A stretch of DNA of 45,419 nt from a virus, in IMG/VR virus record IMGVR_UViG_3300018083_000051, positions 1 to 45,419 of that record. The stretch is one strand, 5' to 3'. The position numbers and the translations under genes were made by a program. This document shows positions 21,847 through 31,188 of the stretch, piece after piece; position 1 is the stretch's first letter; the number at the start of each line of letters is the position of its first letter. The notes beneath the pieces were generated by a model, which was not told the origin of the DNA, searched no databases, and saw only the letters and a program-made list of their open reading frames with translations.

Positions 21847-21876
21847 TCTCACTATACGCCATGTATTTTTTGCGAG
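21847..21876 (-). promoter_or_regulatory. Phage promoter element, copy F
   Basis: Minus-strand reading CTCGCAAAAAATACATGG, then CGTATAGTGAGA. It abuts exactly the stop codon of the holin gene (21877) and lies 19 bases upstream of the next ATG (21827). It therefore marks the switch from late, lysis-side genes to the membrane block. Confidence 0.7.
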
Positions 21877-22242
21877 TTACTCCTGATCGACTTCGCGCAC
21901 CACGGTCAGATAGAGCTTGGAACCCACGTTGAAGACCGGATTTTCCTGACTGATCTTCACCGTCTTCATGTACGTACTGCCGTCAGGGTCCTGTCCGAAC
22001 ACGAGATCGCCGACGGACTTCGGATCGTTCTGCTTGTAGTTGCTCGCGCTCTTCCCGAGCGTCAGGCCCAGGAACGTATCGACCGCAGTGATGACGCCGG
22101 CCGTTGTCGTGGCGCCGTCCCAGTGCAGGAGCGCCCCGAGCGTGATGACCAGCGCCGCGGCGAACGGCAGCACGGCGAGTGCGATCCACTTGAGGAAGTC
22201 GTACAGTTTCGGGGGAATGATGAAGCCGGTATTGTCAGTCAT
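21877..22242 (-). CDS. Holin, r1t type
   Basis: 121 residues: a short N-terminal helix, a first transmembrane segment (IALAVLPFAAALVITLGALL), a loop with HWDGATTT, a second hydrophobic helix (AGVITAVDTFLGLTLG) and a charged C-terminal domain. This layout matches r1t-type holins, which form holes in the inner membrane and release the endolysin. The catalytic lysis enzyme is not adjacent but 22 kb away at 43851-44564. It overlaps the coiled-coil gene by eight bases. Confidence 0.75.
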   Translation of the reverse strand: MTDNTGFIIPPKLYDFLKWIALAVLPFAAALVITLGALLHWDGATTTAGVITAVDTFLGLTLGKSASNYKQNDPKSVGDLVFGQDPDGSTYMKTVKISQENPVFNVGSKLYLTVVREVDQE

Positions 22243-22606
22243 TGTTACCTTCTTCCCACAGTTTTTCCAGACGGGCTACTTTCCGTCGGAGTATGGCATT
22301 TTCTTCGTGAAGAACGCGATTGTCTTCACGAAGCTGCACGTTTTCGAGTTTCAGCTCTCGGATATTTTCGCGAAGCTTCCTAGCGTTTTCTCGAACCTCT
22401 TCGAGGTCGTGTTTCTGTCTATCAAGGGTTTCGACATCCATCTGTCTAGCACGATTATAGGCTTCTGTTTCGGCTGTCGTTCTGGTATTCATCACCGAAG
22501 CAGTCGTGCTATATTCCGACGCCTTTTTCGCTGCCCTGCCGGCTAAAGCGGCCGACAACGCGCTTATTGCTCCCACGATTACCACAGGCCAGTCAGATGC
22601 GGCCAT
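22235..22606 (-). CDS. Membrane-anchored coiled-coil protein
   Basis: 123 residues: an N-terminal membrane segment (VVIVGAISALSAALAG), then a long parallel coiled coil from about residue 55 with many Leu, Arg and Glu (a leucine-zipper-like LENVQLREDNRVL). It is coupled to the holin and to the upstream membrane protein, a common arrangement in actinophage lysis cassettes, and may be a lysis regulator or second holin-like protein. Confidence 0.7.
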   Translation of the reverse strand: MAASDWPVVIVGAISALSAALAGRAAKKASEYSTTASVMNTRTTAETEAYNRARQMDVETLDRQKHDLEEVRENARKLRENIRELKLENVQLREDNRVLHEENAILRRKVARLEKLWEEGNND

Positions 22607-23033
22607 GTTCAGTCACCGCCGTTTTGTCAGGATTGAGTAGCCCAGAGATAGCCCACCACAAAAAGGCCAGAATACCCCACAGGATCGCTTGTGTGATATT
22701 TGTTGCCCAGGGCGCATGAAAGAAGAGACTACTCATTAAATATGTTGCGGCCCACCCAGACGACATGCCGGTAAGGACCATATAGCCCCACGTAGCTGTC
22801 AAGGGTGGCCATCGAGACGAAATCATTGCCATCGCGCCAGTTGTGATGAATAAGCTACCCCAGAATTGAATTGGAGCAACCTCGAGAATGACAGATAACG
22901 CTATTTCCCGCCCCCTAGAAGGGGGAGCCGTCATATACCCGATCCCGATAAGCACATACATGAATCCCACTACCATGAGGATCGTGCTGTGACGCTTCCA
23001 TGGTCGAAGTCCCCACCATCGCGAGGCCTTCAT
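22593..23033 (-). CDS. Four-helix membrane protein
   Basis: 146 residues with about four hydrophobic segments. The start at 23031-23033 (MKASRWWGL) overlaps the stop of the FN3 tail protein as CTATGA, so I chose it over a longer frame. Such proteins often lie between tail and lysis genes in actinophages. No motif indicates the function; a membrane role in entry or lysis is possible. Confidence 0.65.
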   Translation of the reverse strand: MKASRWWGLRPWKRHSTILMVVGFMYVLIGIGYMTAPPSRGREIALSVILEVAPIQFWGSLFITTGAMAMISSRWPPLTATWGYMVLTGMSSGWAATYLMSSLFFHAPWATNITQAILWGILAFLWWAISGLLNPDKTAVTEHGRI

Positions 23034-24022
23034 AGGGAGGTCTTCTTCCAGACCCCCGCTTCCTTGATCCATGGCTCTGCCACCTTCCATACTCCGCCTA
23101 CCTTCATATATGGAATTGCACGCTTCCACTCACCCGAAACGAGAACTCTAGCTCCCGCGATAAGCATTAGCGTATACGGTCCTGACCAAGGGCCCCAGCC
23201 TACAGGATTCCTTGCGCGACCCCAGAAATAATATGTACCTCCTGGCTCCAAGTTGTACACATATTCGACGTATTCACTGAACGTGATGATGTCATCGATA
23301 ACGGCGCCGCTTGAATCTTGCCCATATTTGAATTCAGACTCTTCATTGTACGGACCTTCGCCACGCCACGTAAAGGGGAAGGAAATGCCAACAGAAGTCT
23401 GTGTTACGTTGTAGAATGTCGGTGGATCAGATACAGGTGGGACTTGCCACGTTGTTACTTCCCCGCGATTTGACCAACCGCTCCACCCAATCGCGTTTCG
23501 TACACGAACCCAACAGTAAATATGCTCGCCAGGACTAAGACCAGTGAGCGTGTCATCGTCCCCGCTAATTCCTGTAAAGTAGATCGGACCATTGGACGAC
23601 GATCCCCAACCCAATTGATACTCAACAACTCCGGATCCACCATCATAGTTAAGATGCCACGAAACAGTGATAGTGCTCGACGAGTTCGCTTCTACAGACA
23701 TAATTGTTGGAGCCTGCGGAGTAGTCGAACGTTGAATATGCGCGTAAATGGTATCGGTCGGGAATCCGACGCCAGAGCTATATAGAGTGAACGAAATATC
23801 TTGGTCGTACGTGACGTAAACGTGGTCGACATACTGCCAATTGCCGCCACGCAACATGCGGAATTTTCGAGTCCCTGATCCGCTATTATTTGCGTAAAAC
23901 GAGTATTGCTGGTCGTTAGCCCAGGTCGACGGGCCTGTTTGAACGAAGAAATCAACCCAGTTTCCGTAGTCACGGATCATCAGGGTTGTGCCATGACCGA
24001 TGTACTTCGTGTAATCAGTCAT
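23030..24022 (-). CDS. Minor tail protein with fibronectin type III domains
   Basis: 330 residues. An N-terminal tail-type beta region (1-100) is followed by two FN3-like domains (about 103-195 and 198-287; WVRVRNAIGWSGWSN and WGRARNPVGWGPWSG). The C-terminus has short Trp repeats (SGEWK, GGVWK, AGVWK), a pattern found in tail adhesins. It lies at the distal end of the tail operon, so it is probably part of the tip or a fibre that touches the host wall. Confidence 0.75.
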   Translation of the reverse strand: MTDYTKYIGHGTTLMIRDYGNWVDFFVQTGPSTWANDQQYSFYANNSGSGTRKFRMLRGGNWQYVDHVYVTYDQDISFTLYSSGVGFPTDTIYAHIQRSTTPQAPTIMSVEANSSSTITVSWHLNYDGGSGVVEYQLGWGSSSNGPIYFTGISGDDDTLTGLSPGEHIYCWVRVRNAIGWSGWSNRGEVTTWQVPPVSDPPTFYNVTQTSVGISFPFTWRGEGPYNEESEFKYGQDSSGAVIDDIITFSEYVEYVYNLEPGGTYYFWGRARNPVGWGPWSGPYTLMLIAGARVLVSGEWKRAIPYMKVGGVWKVAEPWIKEAGVWKKTSL

Positions 24023-24028
24023 ATTTAC

Positions 24029-24268
24029 CTACGGCAGAATCTTGAAGTAGATGTCCCCGTCCGTACCTCCGGTGGGTTCTGCGGTTCCAGAAGTGATCCC
24101 TGCAGACGACCGGAAATTGTCCTTGCTGATGGGGACGGTAGCCTTCACACCCGCGACGTAATCGCGCGTTCGATTGAGCTCACGGGCTCCCCACTTGACT
24201 TTTCCCTCTTCTCCGGTATCAGGAACCAGGGAATATCCTGCGGCGGCCGCCGCATCGCCAATAGCCAC
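24029..24268 (-). CDS. Small tail-tip accessory protein
   Basis: 79 residues beginning MAIGDAAAAAGYSLVPDT, with TGEEGKVKWGARELNRTRD and ending in DGDIYFKILP. I recognise this start as typical of small actinophage proteins in the minor tail region. It may be a short adaptor or fibre base. No catalytic features. Confidence 0.65.
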   Translation of the reverse strand: MAIGDAAAAAGYSLVPDTGEEGKVKWGARELNRTRDYVAGVKATVPISKDNFRSSAGITSGTAEPTGGTDGDIYFKILP

Positions 24269-24283
24269 AACAACCTCCTCTCG

Positions 24284-25549
24284 CTACTGGTTACTCCAGT
24301 ACTCGCCGGAACCCATGTCTGCCCAGTCGACGTCGTACTTCCAAGAACGCCAGGTACCCGGAGTGATGGACGTTTTAGCAACCAACGAAGGATACGAGGC
24401 CTTGCCGGCGGCGTCGAACTTGAAGATTTGTTCTGTGACTCGCATGAAGGCTGCGCCGCCGTTATCTCCACGAACTTCTACGAGATCGCCGAGATAGTAG
24501 TCGCGCTCGTACTGGAAATCGGACTCAGGAGTGATTTCGCCATCGAAGATATTGACAGGCTTCGAATTGTTAAGTTCTTCCTGGGCAAGTCGAACCAAGT
24601 AATCGTGGATTTCGGACGGATCCGTCATGCCTTCGGGCAATTGGGATATAACGAGCACCTTAGACTTCTGGTCAAATCCCCCGGAGGAATATGCCAATTC
24701 CGGATCTGAAGCTACACCCGTAATGGTCAGTTTCTCGGGGTACCCGCCTTCTTCGGGGTTATCGTATTCGTAAACAACGATGACGATGTTGTATTCGGCT
24801 GCGTTGTCGCGATATTCCGTAGTGCTTTGAAGGTTCTGCATGTCGCTGGAGAACACGATAGGAGGATACGTCGTGTTCTCCGTGGTGCGGTCGACACCAT
24901 TGTATCCTTCAAAATATAGTTTCGAAGCGTTCGGGTCTTTGTACAGACGGATGCCGAGATCGTACGCCTTGCAGACGTCTGTCACAGCAGAGTACAAATT
25001 CGCCAGCTTCTGTTCCCACAAGATACCTGCAGGAGCAGGCACGGGAATATTGCTGGCGGGATAAAGACTGCCGGGAGTGGCATGCCAGTCGTTCAGGAAC
25101 GGGATATAGTCTCCGGGCGAATGAATCCATCCACTCGTCGGAATGCAGATACGCCACACCATGTCGTTGATCAGATTAAGCGGAGCCCATCCATTGAAAT
25201 ATGTAACAGCCAACAGCATTCCAACGTTGTCGCCGCCACCGTCTTCCTTCGAAGCCGACACACGCTGTTCAAGGATCGAAATGAGATCGAATCCCTTGAT
25301 GGTTAACGTAGGGCCTTTTTCTTCATCGTCTGTTTCGCTGATGCTACGCACTCGCATGATTCGTTTGGAGTCGCGAATCATGATCATCGTGTCTTCGACG
25401 AACCTTGCACGCATCGACGGGGTGGAGAGAGCGACCAGCTGGAAGTCGCCCTTCTCCGCGTACCGTTCCGTCCAAATGAATGACTCGTACTGATATTCGT
25501 CGATGACGTCGATCTCGCGGAGCAGGGCATCCAAAATGAAGATCTCCAT
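24284..25549 (-). CDS. Minor tail protein, ReqiPepy6 gp37-like
   Basis: 421 residues of the ReqiPepy6 gp37-like family, tail-tip proteins of actinophages: an N-terminal strand-rich domain (EIDVIDEYQYESFIWTERY, then IMIRDSKRIMRVRSI), a central domain with FNGWAPLNLINDMVW and a C-terminal domain with VEVRGDNGGAAFMRVTEQ. The start overlaps the upstream stop as TAATG. It probably builds the distal tail hub with the Dit-like protein next to it. Confidence 0.75.
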   Translation of the reverse strand: MEIFILDALLREIDVIDEYQYESFIWTERYAEKGDFQLVALSTPSMRARFVEDTMIMIRDSKRIMRVRSISETDDEEKGPTLTIKGFDLISILEQRVSASKEDGGGDNVGMLLAVTYFNGWAPLNLINDMVWRICIPTSGWIHSPGDYIPFLNDWHATPGSLYPASNIPVPAPAGILWEQKLANLYSAVTDVCKAYDLGIRLYKDPNASKLYFEGYNGVDRTTENTTYPPIVFSSDMQNLQSTTEYRDNAAEYNIVIVVYEYDNPEEGGYPEKLTITGVASDPELAYSSGGFDQKSKVLVISQLPEGMTDPSEIHDYLVRLAQEELNNSKPVNIFDGEITPESDFQYERDYYLGDLVEVRGDNGGAAFMRVTEQIFKFDAAGKASYPSLVAKTSITPGTWRSWKYDVDWADMGSGEYWSNQ

Positions 25550-26370
25550 TACAGAGCCCCATATCTCACGACATATTCCAGAACGTATGGGATCGGGTCC
25601 CCTTCAGCATAAACCCTGAATTGGTTGAGACCCTCCACGAATTGGATCCAGCTTGACTGAGCTGAGCGTCCATACAGTACCGAGCTTGTGACGGATGCTC
25701 TCGTCCGAGTGATACCCTTGTTCCCCTTGAGGGAACTTACCACCAGAACGTCGCCAGCCAACAAGGGATCGGAGAAATCAAGCTGGTAGAGATTTCCGCC
25801 TTCATCCATGTTGTAGATGGTGAATTCGTCCAAAGCGCGGTTGACATTGAGCGTCAGAACCGTGCCGGCCTCTACGCTTCCGGGATAGTCGATCTCCGTG
25901 TTCGTACCGTCGTCGACAGTAAGGCCTTCGACAGTGACCATCTGAGTGTCGATGAAATCTGGCTGGTAACACATGACGGAAATGGTGACGTTCGGATCTT
26001 GCTCGAACATCGGAGAACTCATGTCCTCCACGACGCCTTCGATGTCCAAATATAGCCCGGACGTATCGTAGAAGCGCATCGTAATTTTGGCTTTGGGCAT
26101 GAAGTATGGATACAGATCCTTGCGAAGATCTGAATAATTCTTCGGATTGAAATCCGGATCAAGATCAAGTTTGATTTTGATGTTTCTCGCGGGGCGTTTT
26201 GCAGATTGGAAAAGCTCCCCGTCACTGCCCGCATAACTGGAGGAAGTCAGCGTTGCCTTGACGGGATCCAAGCCCTCGATATCGTCGACCTGGTAAGGGC
26301 CGTCATCTTCTTCCATTGTCAGAGAGAAAACGTTGCCCCTACTGTTCGTTACATCAACTTGACTGAGCAT
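25549..26370 (-). CDS. Distal tail protein (Dit-like)
   Basis: 273 residues following the tape measure gene, with the N-terminal domain of distal tail proteins: an early strand (SQVDVTNSRGNVFSLTM) and MRFYDTSGLYLDIEG, then a galectin-like C-terminal half (TVLTLNVNRALDEFTIYN). It caps the tail tube and anchors tip proteins. It overlaps the tape measure 3' end by 17 bases. Position and fold pattern support the call. Confidence 0.7.
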   Translation of the reverse strand: MLSQVDVTNSRGNVFSLTMEEDDGPYQVDDIEGLDPVKATLTSSSYAGSDGELFQSAKRPARNIKIKLDLDPDFNPKNYSDLRKDLYPYFMPKAKITMRFYDTSGLYLDIEGVVEDMSSPMFEQDPNVTISVMCYQPDFIDTQMVTVEGLTVDDGTNTEIDYPGSVEAGTVLTLNVNRALDEFTIYNMDEGGNLYQLDFSDPLLAGDVLVVSSLKGNKGITRTRASVTSSVLYGRSAQSSWIQFVEGLNQFRVYAEGDPIPYVLEYVVRYGAL

Positions 26371-29300
26371 CGTTCACTCCCTTCGTCTTCGAGATCAGGT
26401 TGTCCGTTTGGCGATAGATTTCCACCGGAGTCAAAGCCTTCGGGGAGGTGTTGGTCTGGTTGAACGTGTAGGTAGCCCCAGAAGTCGGAGCGTTCCCCTC
26501 GTCCGTACCGTCTGCGCGATTCGCTTCGAACTCGGATCCAGCGTTCTTCGCGTTACTGAGCGCACTCTTCACGTCAAACGCCGGCATGTTCAACAGATCG
26601 CCGATGCTCGCGGCGTCCTTCTTGACCTGTGACAGATCCAGAACTGGCGTAATTGTTGGATCGAAGTCGATCAAATCACTACCAAGGACCTTGCTGAGAC
26701 CATCAAGAGTCTTGCCCATCGAGTCGATCATTCCTTCGCCAAGACTGGCAGCAGCATTGTCTGATTTATCGCTATTGTCGTTCAAGCTATTGACGACGCC
26801 AGCGATCATCATCTGACCGATCCAATAGAATTCCTTGGAAGGCGAGCTAATCTTGAGTGCGCCTAGAGCTGCATTCAGCATACCCTTAGCCATGTTGAAC
26901 GCAGCTGCAGCTGCTCGTCCAGCGAGAGATCCGAGAGCCCTGACCGCACCATCGATCAATGCCTCGGCGAGATCGCCGCCGGCTCGAGACAGTGCTCCGC
27001 TGCTGGCGTGAACTTGCGCGGTCATTGAGTTGATGAAAGCGACAACGGCCATGGCCGCAGCCAAAGTGATCTTGGGAATAGCGTTAGTAACACCCTTGAT
27101 GAAGGCGACAATGACGTCTGCACCCTTATCAATCAGATCGGGAAGTCGCCTGGCAATGCCTTCGAGAATGCCGCTAGCAATTCTGAAACCAGCGTCTACC
27201 ATTTTGGGGATCGAGATGATCATTTGGTTCAAGAACTGGAACAGCAGCGAATTCAGCATCGCCAGGATCTTCGGAGTCAGCCGAACGATCGCATCAATGA
27301 TTGCTTCCAGCACCGTTGTCATAGCCTCGAGCATTGCAGGGCCGGACCTAGCGATGACGGCAGCGAACGCAATGATCGCTTCGCCAATTCTTACCGCAAC
27401 GTACGGAAGCGCGTCAGCAAGACCCTTGACGAGCGCCACGACTGCGACAGTTGCCCCTGTGCCAGCAGCCGCGAGGATTGTTAGTCCGATTGCGAATGCC
27501 AGAACACCGACGCCTGCGGCCAACATTGCTATGCCGAGGAGACCAATCGAAATGGCCAGGGCAGCGATGATTGGTACGATCGGACCGAGGACCAAACCAG
27601 CAATTCCGATAACAAGGAACACGCCAGCCAAAGCGGCCAGCCCAGCGGCGATGTCGCTCCAGCTCATAGCACCCAGCTGTACAAGCACGGGGGCCAGCAT
27701 ACTTAGAGCAACGGCCATGATCAGGATAGCTGCCGAACCGGCCAGTGTTCCTGACGCTACGACGAGAGCTGCACTAATGATGACCAGAGATGCCGCCAAG
27801 ACAACCAGAGACTTAGCGATCTCAATCCAACTCATCCCGCCCATCTTCTTCATGGCATCTGCAAGAATCTCCAGCGCAGAAGCCACGATCAGAATGCCTA
27901 CAGCACTCACGATCGAAGTGGGAGGAAGAAGTCCAATAGCAAGCGCGATCGCTGCAAGAGATACCGCCATGACAGTGAGACCCTTAGCGATTTCGCTCCA
28001 GGACAGACCCGACATCTTCTTGACGGCGTCGGCAATGATTTCCAGTGCTGCGGATACAACTACGACACCTGCGGCCTTCAGGAGGGATCCCGTGGGCAAC
28101 AAATTCATCGCACCGGTGATCAGCCCAAGGCCTACAGCGATTGCCGCCATACCTCGACCGAGTTGTTCCCAGTTGAATTTCGTGAAATCGCCAAGCGCAC
28201 TGGCCAGAATCTTCAAAGCCGTCGCCAGCAAGATGATCCCAACTCCGGAAGCGAGGCCGATTTTTCCTGCTTCGGCGAACTTGGTAAACAGCGCCAGCGA
28301 CCCGAGCAGGACGGCGACGCCGGTTAAACCCTTCGCCAGACTAGCCCAATCCATTCCGCCGAGTTCTGTGACGGAGAGGACGAGAACTCGTACGGCTGCA
28401 GCCAAGAGAATCATACCAGCCCCGGCCCGAATCATACCGGGGGTAGATGTGTCTAGAGCATTCGAAGCGACAACCAGGACCCCGAGCGTTACTGCAAGAC
28501 CGACCAAACCCTTTGCAAGTTCGTTCCAGTCCAATCCCGAAAGCTTTGTGACTGCGCTTGCCAGGATATCGACAGCTACGGCCAGCAAGATCAAACCGGC
28601 AGACATGACGCCGACCTTGAGTGCGCCCGTGCCTGTACTGATCTTCTCGAACACCTTGAACGCGATACCGAGCTGCGTGAACATTACAGCGATCGCCACG
28701 CCGGCTCGCGTTAGCCCAGCCGCGTCGATCTTCGAGAGACCGATGATGGCTAGAGTCAGAACCGCGATTGCAGCAGCGATAGTGAGTAGTGCCGTAGCGT
28801 TCAGGGCATTCTGCATACCCTTGAGCGCACCAGTCAGACCGTCAATAGCGTCCTTGACGCCGTCGAGGAACCCACCGTCGGCCTTGAAATCCTTGATCTT
28901 CGACAGGAACTTCTTGAAGAGCACAACAACGCCCGCGAACAAACCGGTGTTAATTGCGCCCAGGATACTGTCGAAGTCCAGCCCACCAGAGAACACTCCG
29001 GAAATGGCTGTACCGACACCCTTAGCCCAATCGACGAATGCGCGCGATGCACTACTAAGCTTCTCTCCAATCCGGTCAAGGATCTTGAGGAAGCCTTCCC
29101 ACGCCGATTTCAGAGAGCCAATGACCTTCTGAGTAGGAGTTACCGACTCAGTAAAGTTGTTGAAGCTGTCAGTAACAGAGTCGATACTGCTGTCTGACCC
29201 AGAGAACAGACTTCCGAGCAGTTTCGCAAGGTTCCTGAGTAGATTGATCGGGACTTGAAGGATCTTCCCGAGTCCCTGGAAGAACTTACCGAAAGCGTCG

Positions 29301-30799
29301 CCACTCTTGATTGCTTCGTGCAATTGGACCAAGAAGTCGCCGATATTTCCGGTAAACTTCAGGATTCCGCCGGATCCCTTGGTAAAGCTACTAACGAGAT
29401 CAAATATGAACTTCACACCAGCTTTGAGAAGCTCCCAGCCGATGCCCAAGATCGCAAAGAATCCGGCGAAAGTCCTCCGGAGGTTATTTGCGGTTTCCGA
29501 TCCCAACTTCAAACTCGCCATGAAGTCTCGGAATCGAACCGTCAAGTCGTACAGTTGCTGTGCTGTTGCTGCGGGGAATATCTGCCGGAATGCCTGACTG
29601 ATCGGCGTGAGGATGGATAGTAACGCGTGGAATGCGTTAGATATGCCGTCGACCAGCGCCTGGCGTCCTCCGAGATCTTTCCAGCCCTGGAGAAGATTGT
29701 TTCGAGCGTCGGCAGACTTCTGGATCATTCCGCCGAGAACATTACTGACGTCCGTGAACAAGAACTTCGCCTCATCGAAGTTACCGATTAGGATTTGCCA
29801 CGTCTTCGCCCAACCCGAGCCGACACCTTCACGAAGCGTGTCGATCAGCTGTGTGAAAGTCTTGACCTTCGTGGCTGCGTCAGTTGCCGTCTTGGCCATT
29901 TCCAGAATCCCAGCAATCTGCTGCTGGTTATAACCCATCGACTTGAGCTGATCGGCCGTCAGTTCGCCAGTGAATTTACTGAGGGTCTCCGTCAGAATTT
30001 CACTGGTGAGCCAGCCCTTCTGCAAGCTGAGTCGGAATGACCCCTCGTCCTTGACGATCTTGTCGATTGCCACACCGTGAACACGGGCAGTCTCCATGAG
30101 CGAGTCCTGGAAGACCTTACCGCCCATGCCGGCGTTGACAACCGAGTTCCAGTCCTCAAGCGTGACCTTACCGGCCGAGATCGCTTGGGAAAGCTGGTAC
30201 ATCGCAGAAGAAGCCTGCTCGGCATTTGAGCCGGACACAGCCGCAAGGTTCGCAATACCCTTGATCGCCCTGGTAGCAACGTCGAGAGTGACGCCGGCAG
30301 CCGTGAAGGTGCCGATGTTCCGAGCCATCTCGGAGAAGTTGTAAATCGTCTGGTCGGCATAGTGATTCAGTTCGTCGAGCTTTTGGTTGACCTTCGCGAG
30401 GCCTTCCGCGCCCTTCAAACCCGTATTCGCCAGAATCGTCTGGATCGAATTCAGGTTTGTTTCATACTCGTGGAACCCCGCCATGATGGGGTCCAACGTC
30501 AGCGACTTGGCCAGCTGCGTGCCGGCGTTGACCGCTTTGTTGACGATATTCGAGAGAGCTGTGATCGCAGCGATCTGCAGCGCACTGAATTTCGCCGACA
30601 AGGAAGAGACTTGCTCTTGGGCACCGGACGTCGAGAACCGGCCCATGGCGGCGCTGGCCTCACTGAGACCCTGGCCGGCTCCCTCGAGTCGCAAAGCCGA
30701 TTTGAGCTGATCGAGCTGCTTCAAGGTCGAGCTGACACCCGAACCAAACTGCGCATTATCGAATTTCATCCGAACAATGCGTTCGTCGATGCTACTCAT
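26354..30799 (-). CDS. Tape measure protein
   Basis: 1481 residues, starting at the ATG overlapping the previous stop as ATGA (30797-30799); a longer frame begins seven codons earlier. The N-terminal part is helical with DERIVRMKFDNAQF and tape-measure-type coiled segments. Between about 690 and 1070 there are at least six repeats of about 58 residues with a conserved core such as GLSWSEIAKGL, each followed by a hydrophobic helix. The C-terminal part is basic and disordered. It sets tail length and helps genome entry. At about 0.15 nm per residue, a tail of roughly 200 nm would be expected, though parts may be cleaved. Confidence 0.9.
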   Translation of the reverse strand: MSSIDERIVRMKFDNAQFGSGVSSTLKQLDQLKSALRLEGAGQGLSEASAAMGRFSTSGAQEQVSSLSAKFSALQIAAITALSNIVNKAVNAGTQLAKSLTLDPIMAGFHEYETNLNSIQTILANTGLKGAEGLAKVNQKLDELNHYADQTIYNFSEMARNIGTFTAAGVTLDVATRAIKGIANLAAVSGSNAEQASSAMYQLSQAISAGKVTLEDWNSVVNAGMGGKVFQDSLMETARVHGVAIDKIVKDEGSFRLSLQKGWLTSEILTETLSKFTGELTADQLKSMGYNQQQIAGILEMAKTATDAATKVKTFTQLIDTLREGVGSGWAKTWQILIGNFDEAKFLFTDVSNVLGGMIQKSADARNNLLQGWKDLGGRQALVDGISNAFHALLSILTPISQAFRQIFPAATAQQLYDLTVRFRDFMASLKLGSETANNLRRTFAGFFAILGIGWELLKAGVKFIFDLVSSFTKGSGGILKFTGNIGDFLVQLHEAIKSGDAFGKFFQGLGKILQVPINLLRNLAKLLGSLFSGSDSSIDSVTDSFNNFTESVTPTQKVIGSLKSAWEGFLKILDRIGEKLSSASRAFVDWAKGVGTAISGVFSGGLDFDSILGAINTGLFAGVVVLFKKFLSKIKDFKADGGFLDGVKDAIDGLTGALKGMQNALNATALLTIAAAIAVLTLAIIGLSKIDAAGLTRAGVAIAVMFTQLGIAFKVFEKISTGTGALKVGVMSAGLILLAVAVDILASAVTKLSGLDWNELAKGLVGLAVTLGVLVVASNALDTSTPGMIRAGAGMILLAAAVRVLVLSVTELGGMDWASLAKGLTGVAVLLGSLALFTKFAEAGKIGLASGVGIILLATALKILASALGDFTKFNWEQLGRGMAAIAVGLGLITGAMNLLPTGSLLKAAGVVVVSAALEIIADAVKKMSGLSWSEIAKGLTVMAVSLAAIALAIGLLPPTSIVSAVGILIVASALEILADAMKKMGGMSWIEIAKSLVVLAASLVIISAALVVASGTLAGSAAILIMAVALSMLAPVLVQLGAMSWSDIAAGLAALAGVFLVIGIAGLVLGPIVPIIAALAISIGLLGIAMLAAGVGVLAFAIGLTILAAAGTGATVAVVALVKGLADALPYVAVRIGEAIIAFAAVIARSGPAMLEAMTTVLEAIIDAIVRLTPKILAMLNSLLFQFLNQMIISIPKMVDAGFRIASGILEGIARRLPDLIDKGADVIVAFIKGVTNAIPKITLAAAMAVVAFINSMTAQVHASSGALSRAGGDLAEALIDGAVRALGSLAGRAAAAAFNMAKGMLNAALGALKISSPSKEFYWIGQMMIAGVVNSLNDNSDKSDNAAASLGEGMIDSMGKTLDGLSKVLGSDLIDFDPTITPVLDLSQVKKDAASIGDLLNMPAFDVKSALSNAKNAGSEFEANRADGTDEGNAPTSGATYTFNQTNTSPKALTPVEIYRQTDNLISKTKGVNDAQSS

Positions 30800-31176
30800 G
30801 CAGAGGTCACCGCCTTCCATACAGTCTCTGCGATCTCGTCAAATATAGGTCGCATGGCCGGGTTGATGTAGTCTTTTCCTCCGACGTATCCGCCGGTTCC
30901 TGTGCCGTGACCATACTGAATCATCAATGCGACAGGAAAACCGTTTTCTACGTCTGTGTTCGTCCAACCGATGGTTACCGAACTAGCAGTTCTCTCGATC
31001 TTGTAGCCCCATGAACCAGAAGCAAGTCCTGAGTCTTTTGGGGTTGCTCGCGAAAGAGCTACTACGCCTTTTTGTGCGGCTCCAGACAAGATTTTGCCGA
31101 CGTCTAGTTTAGACATTGCATGCAGAAACCGTTCGGTCTTGTCAAACGACCCTTCGGACGAAAAGGAAACACTCAT
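30796..31176 (-). CDS. HK97 gp10-like neck or tail component
   Basis: 126 residues resembling the gp10/neck family: an N-terminal helix, ATPKDSGLASGSWGYK, then a beta stretch and GHGTGTGGYVGGKDYINPA. Family members join head and tail. Normally it lies right after the capsid genes; here it directly precedes the tape measure, four genes later than expected, and is coupled to it by ATGA. Confidence 0.7.
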   Translation of the reverse strand: MSVSFSSEGSFDKTERFLHAMSKLDVGKILSGAAQKGVVALSRATPKDSGLASGSWGYKIERTASSVTIGWTNTDVENGFPVALMIQYGHGTGTGGYVGGKDYINPAMRPIFDEIAETVWKAVTSA

Positions 31177-31188
31177 GGATCCTCCCGG

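Noticed and set aside
27030-29132. 700-residue plus-strand ORF opposite the tape measure
   Set aside because: Ala/Ser/Thr/Pro-rich composition mirrors the repeat region of the tape measure; no start signal or known domain.
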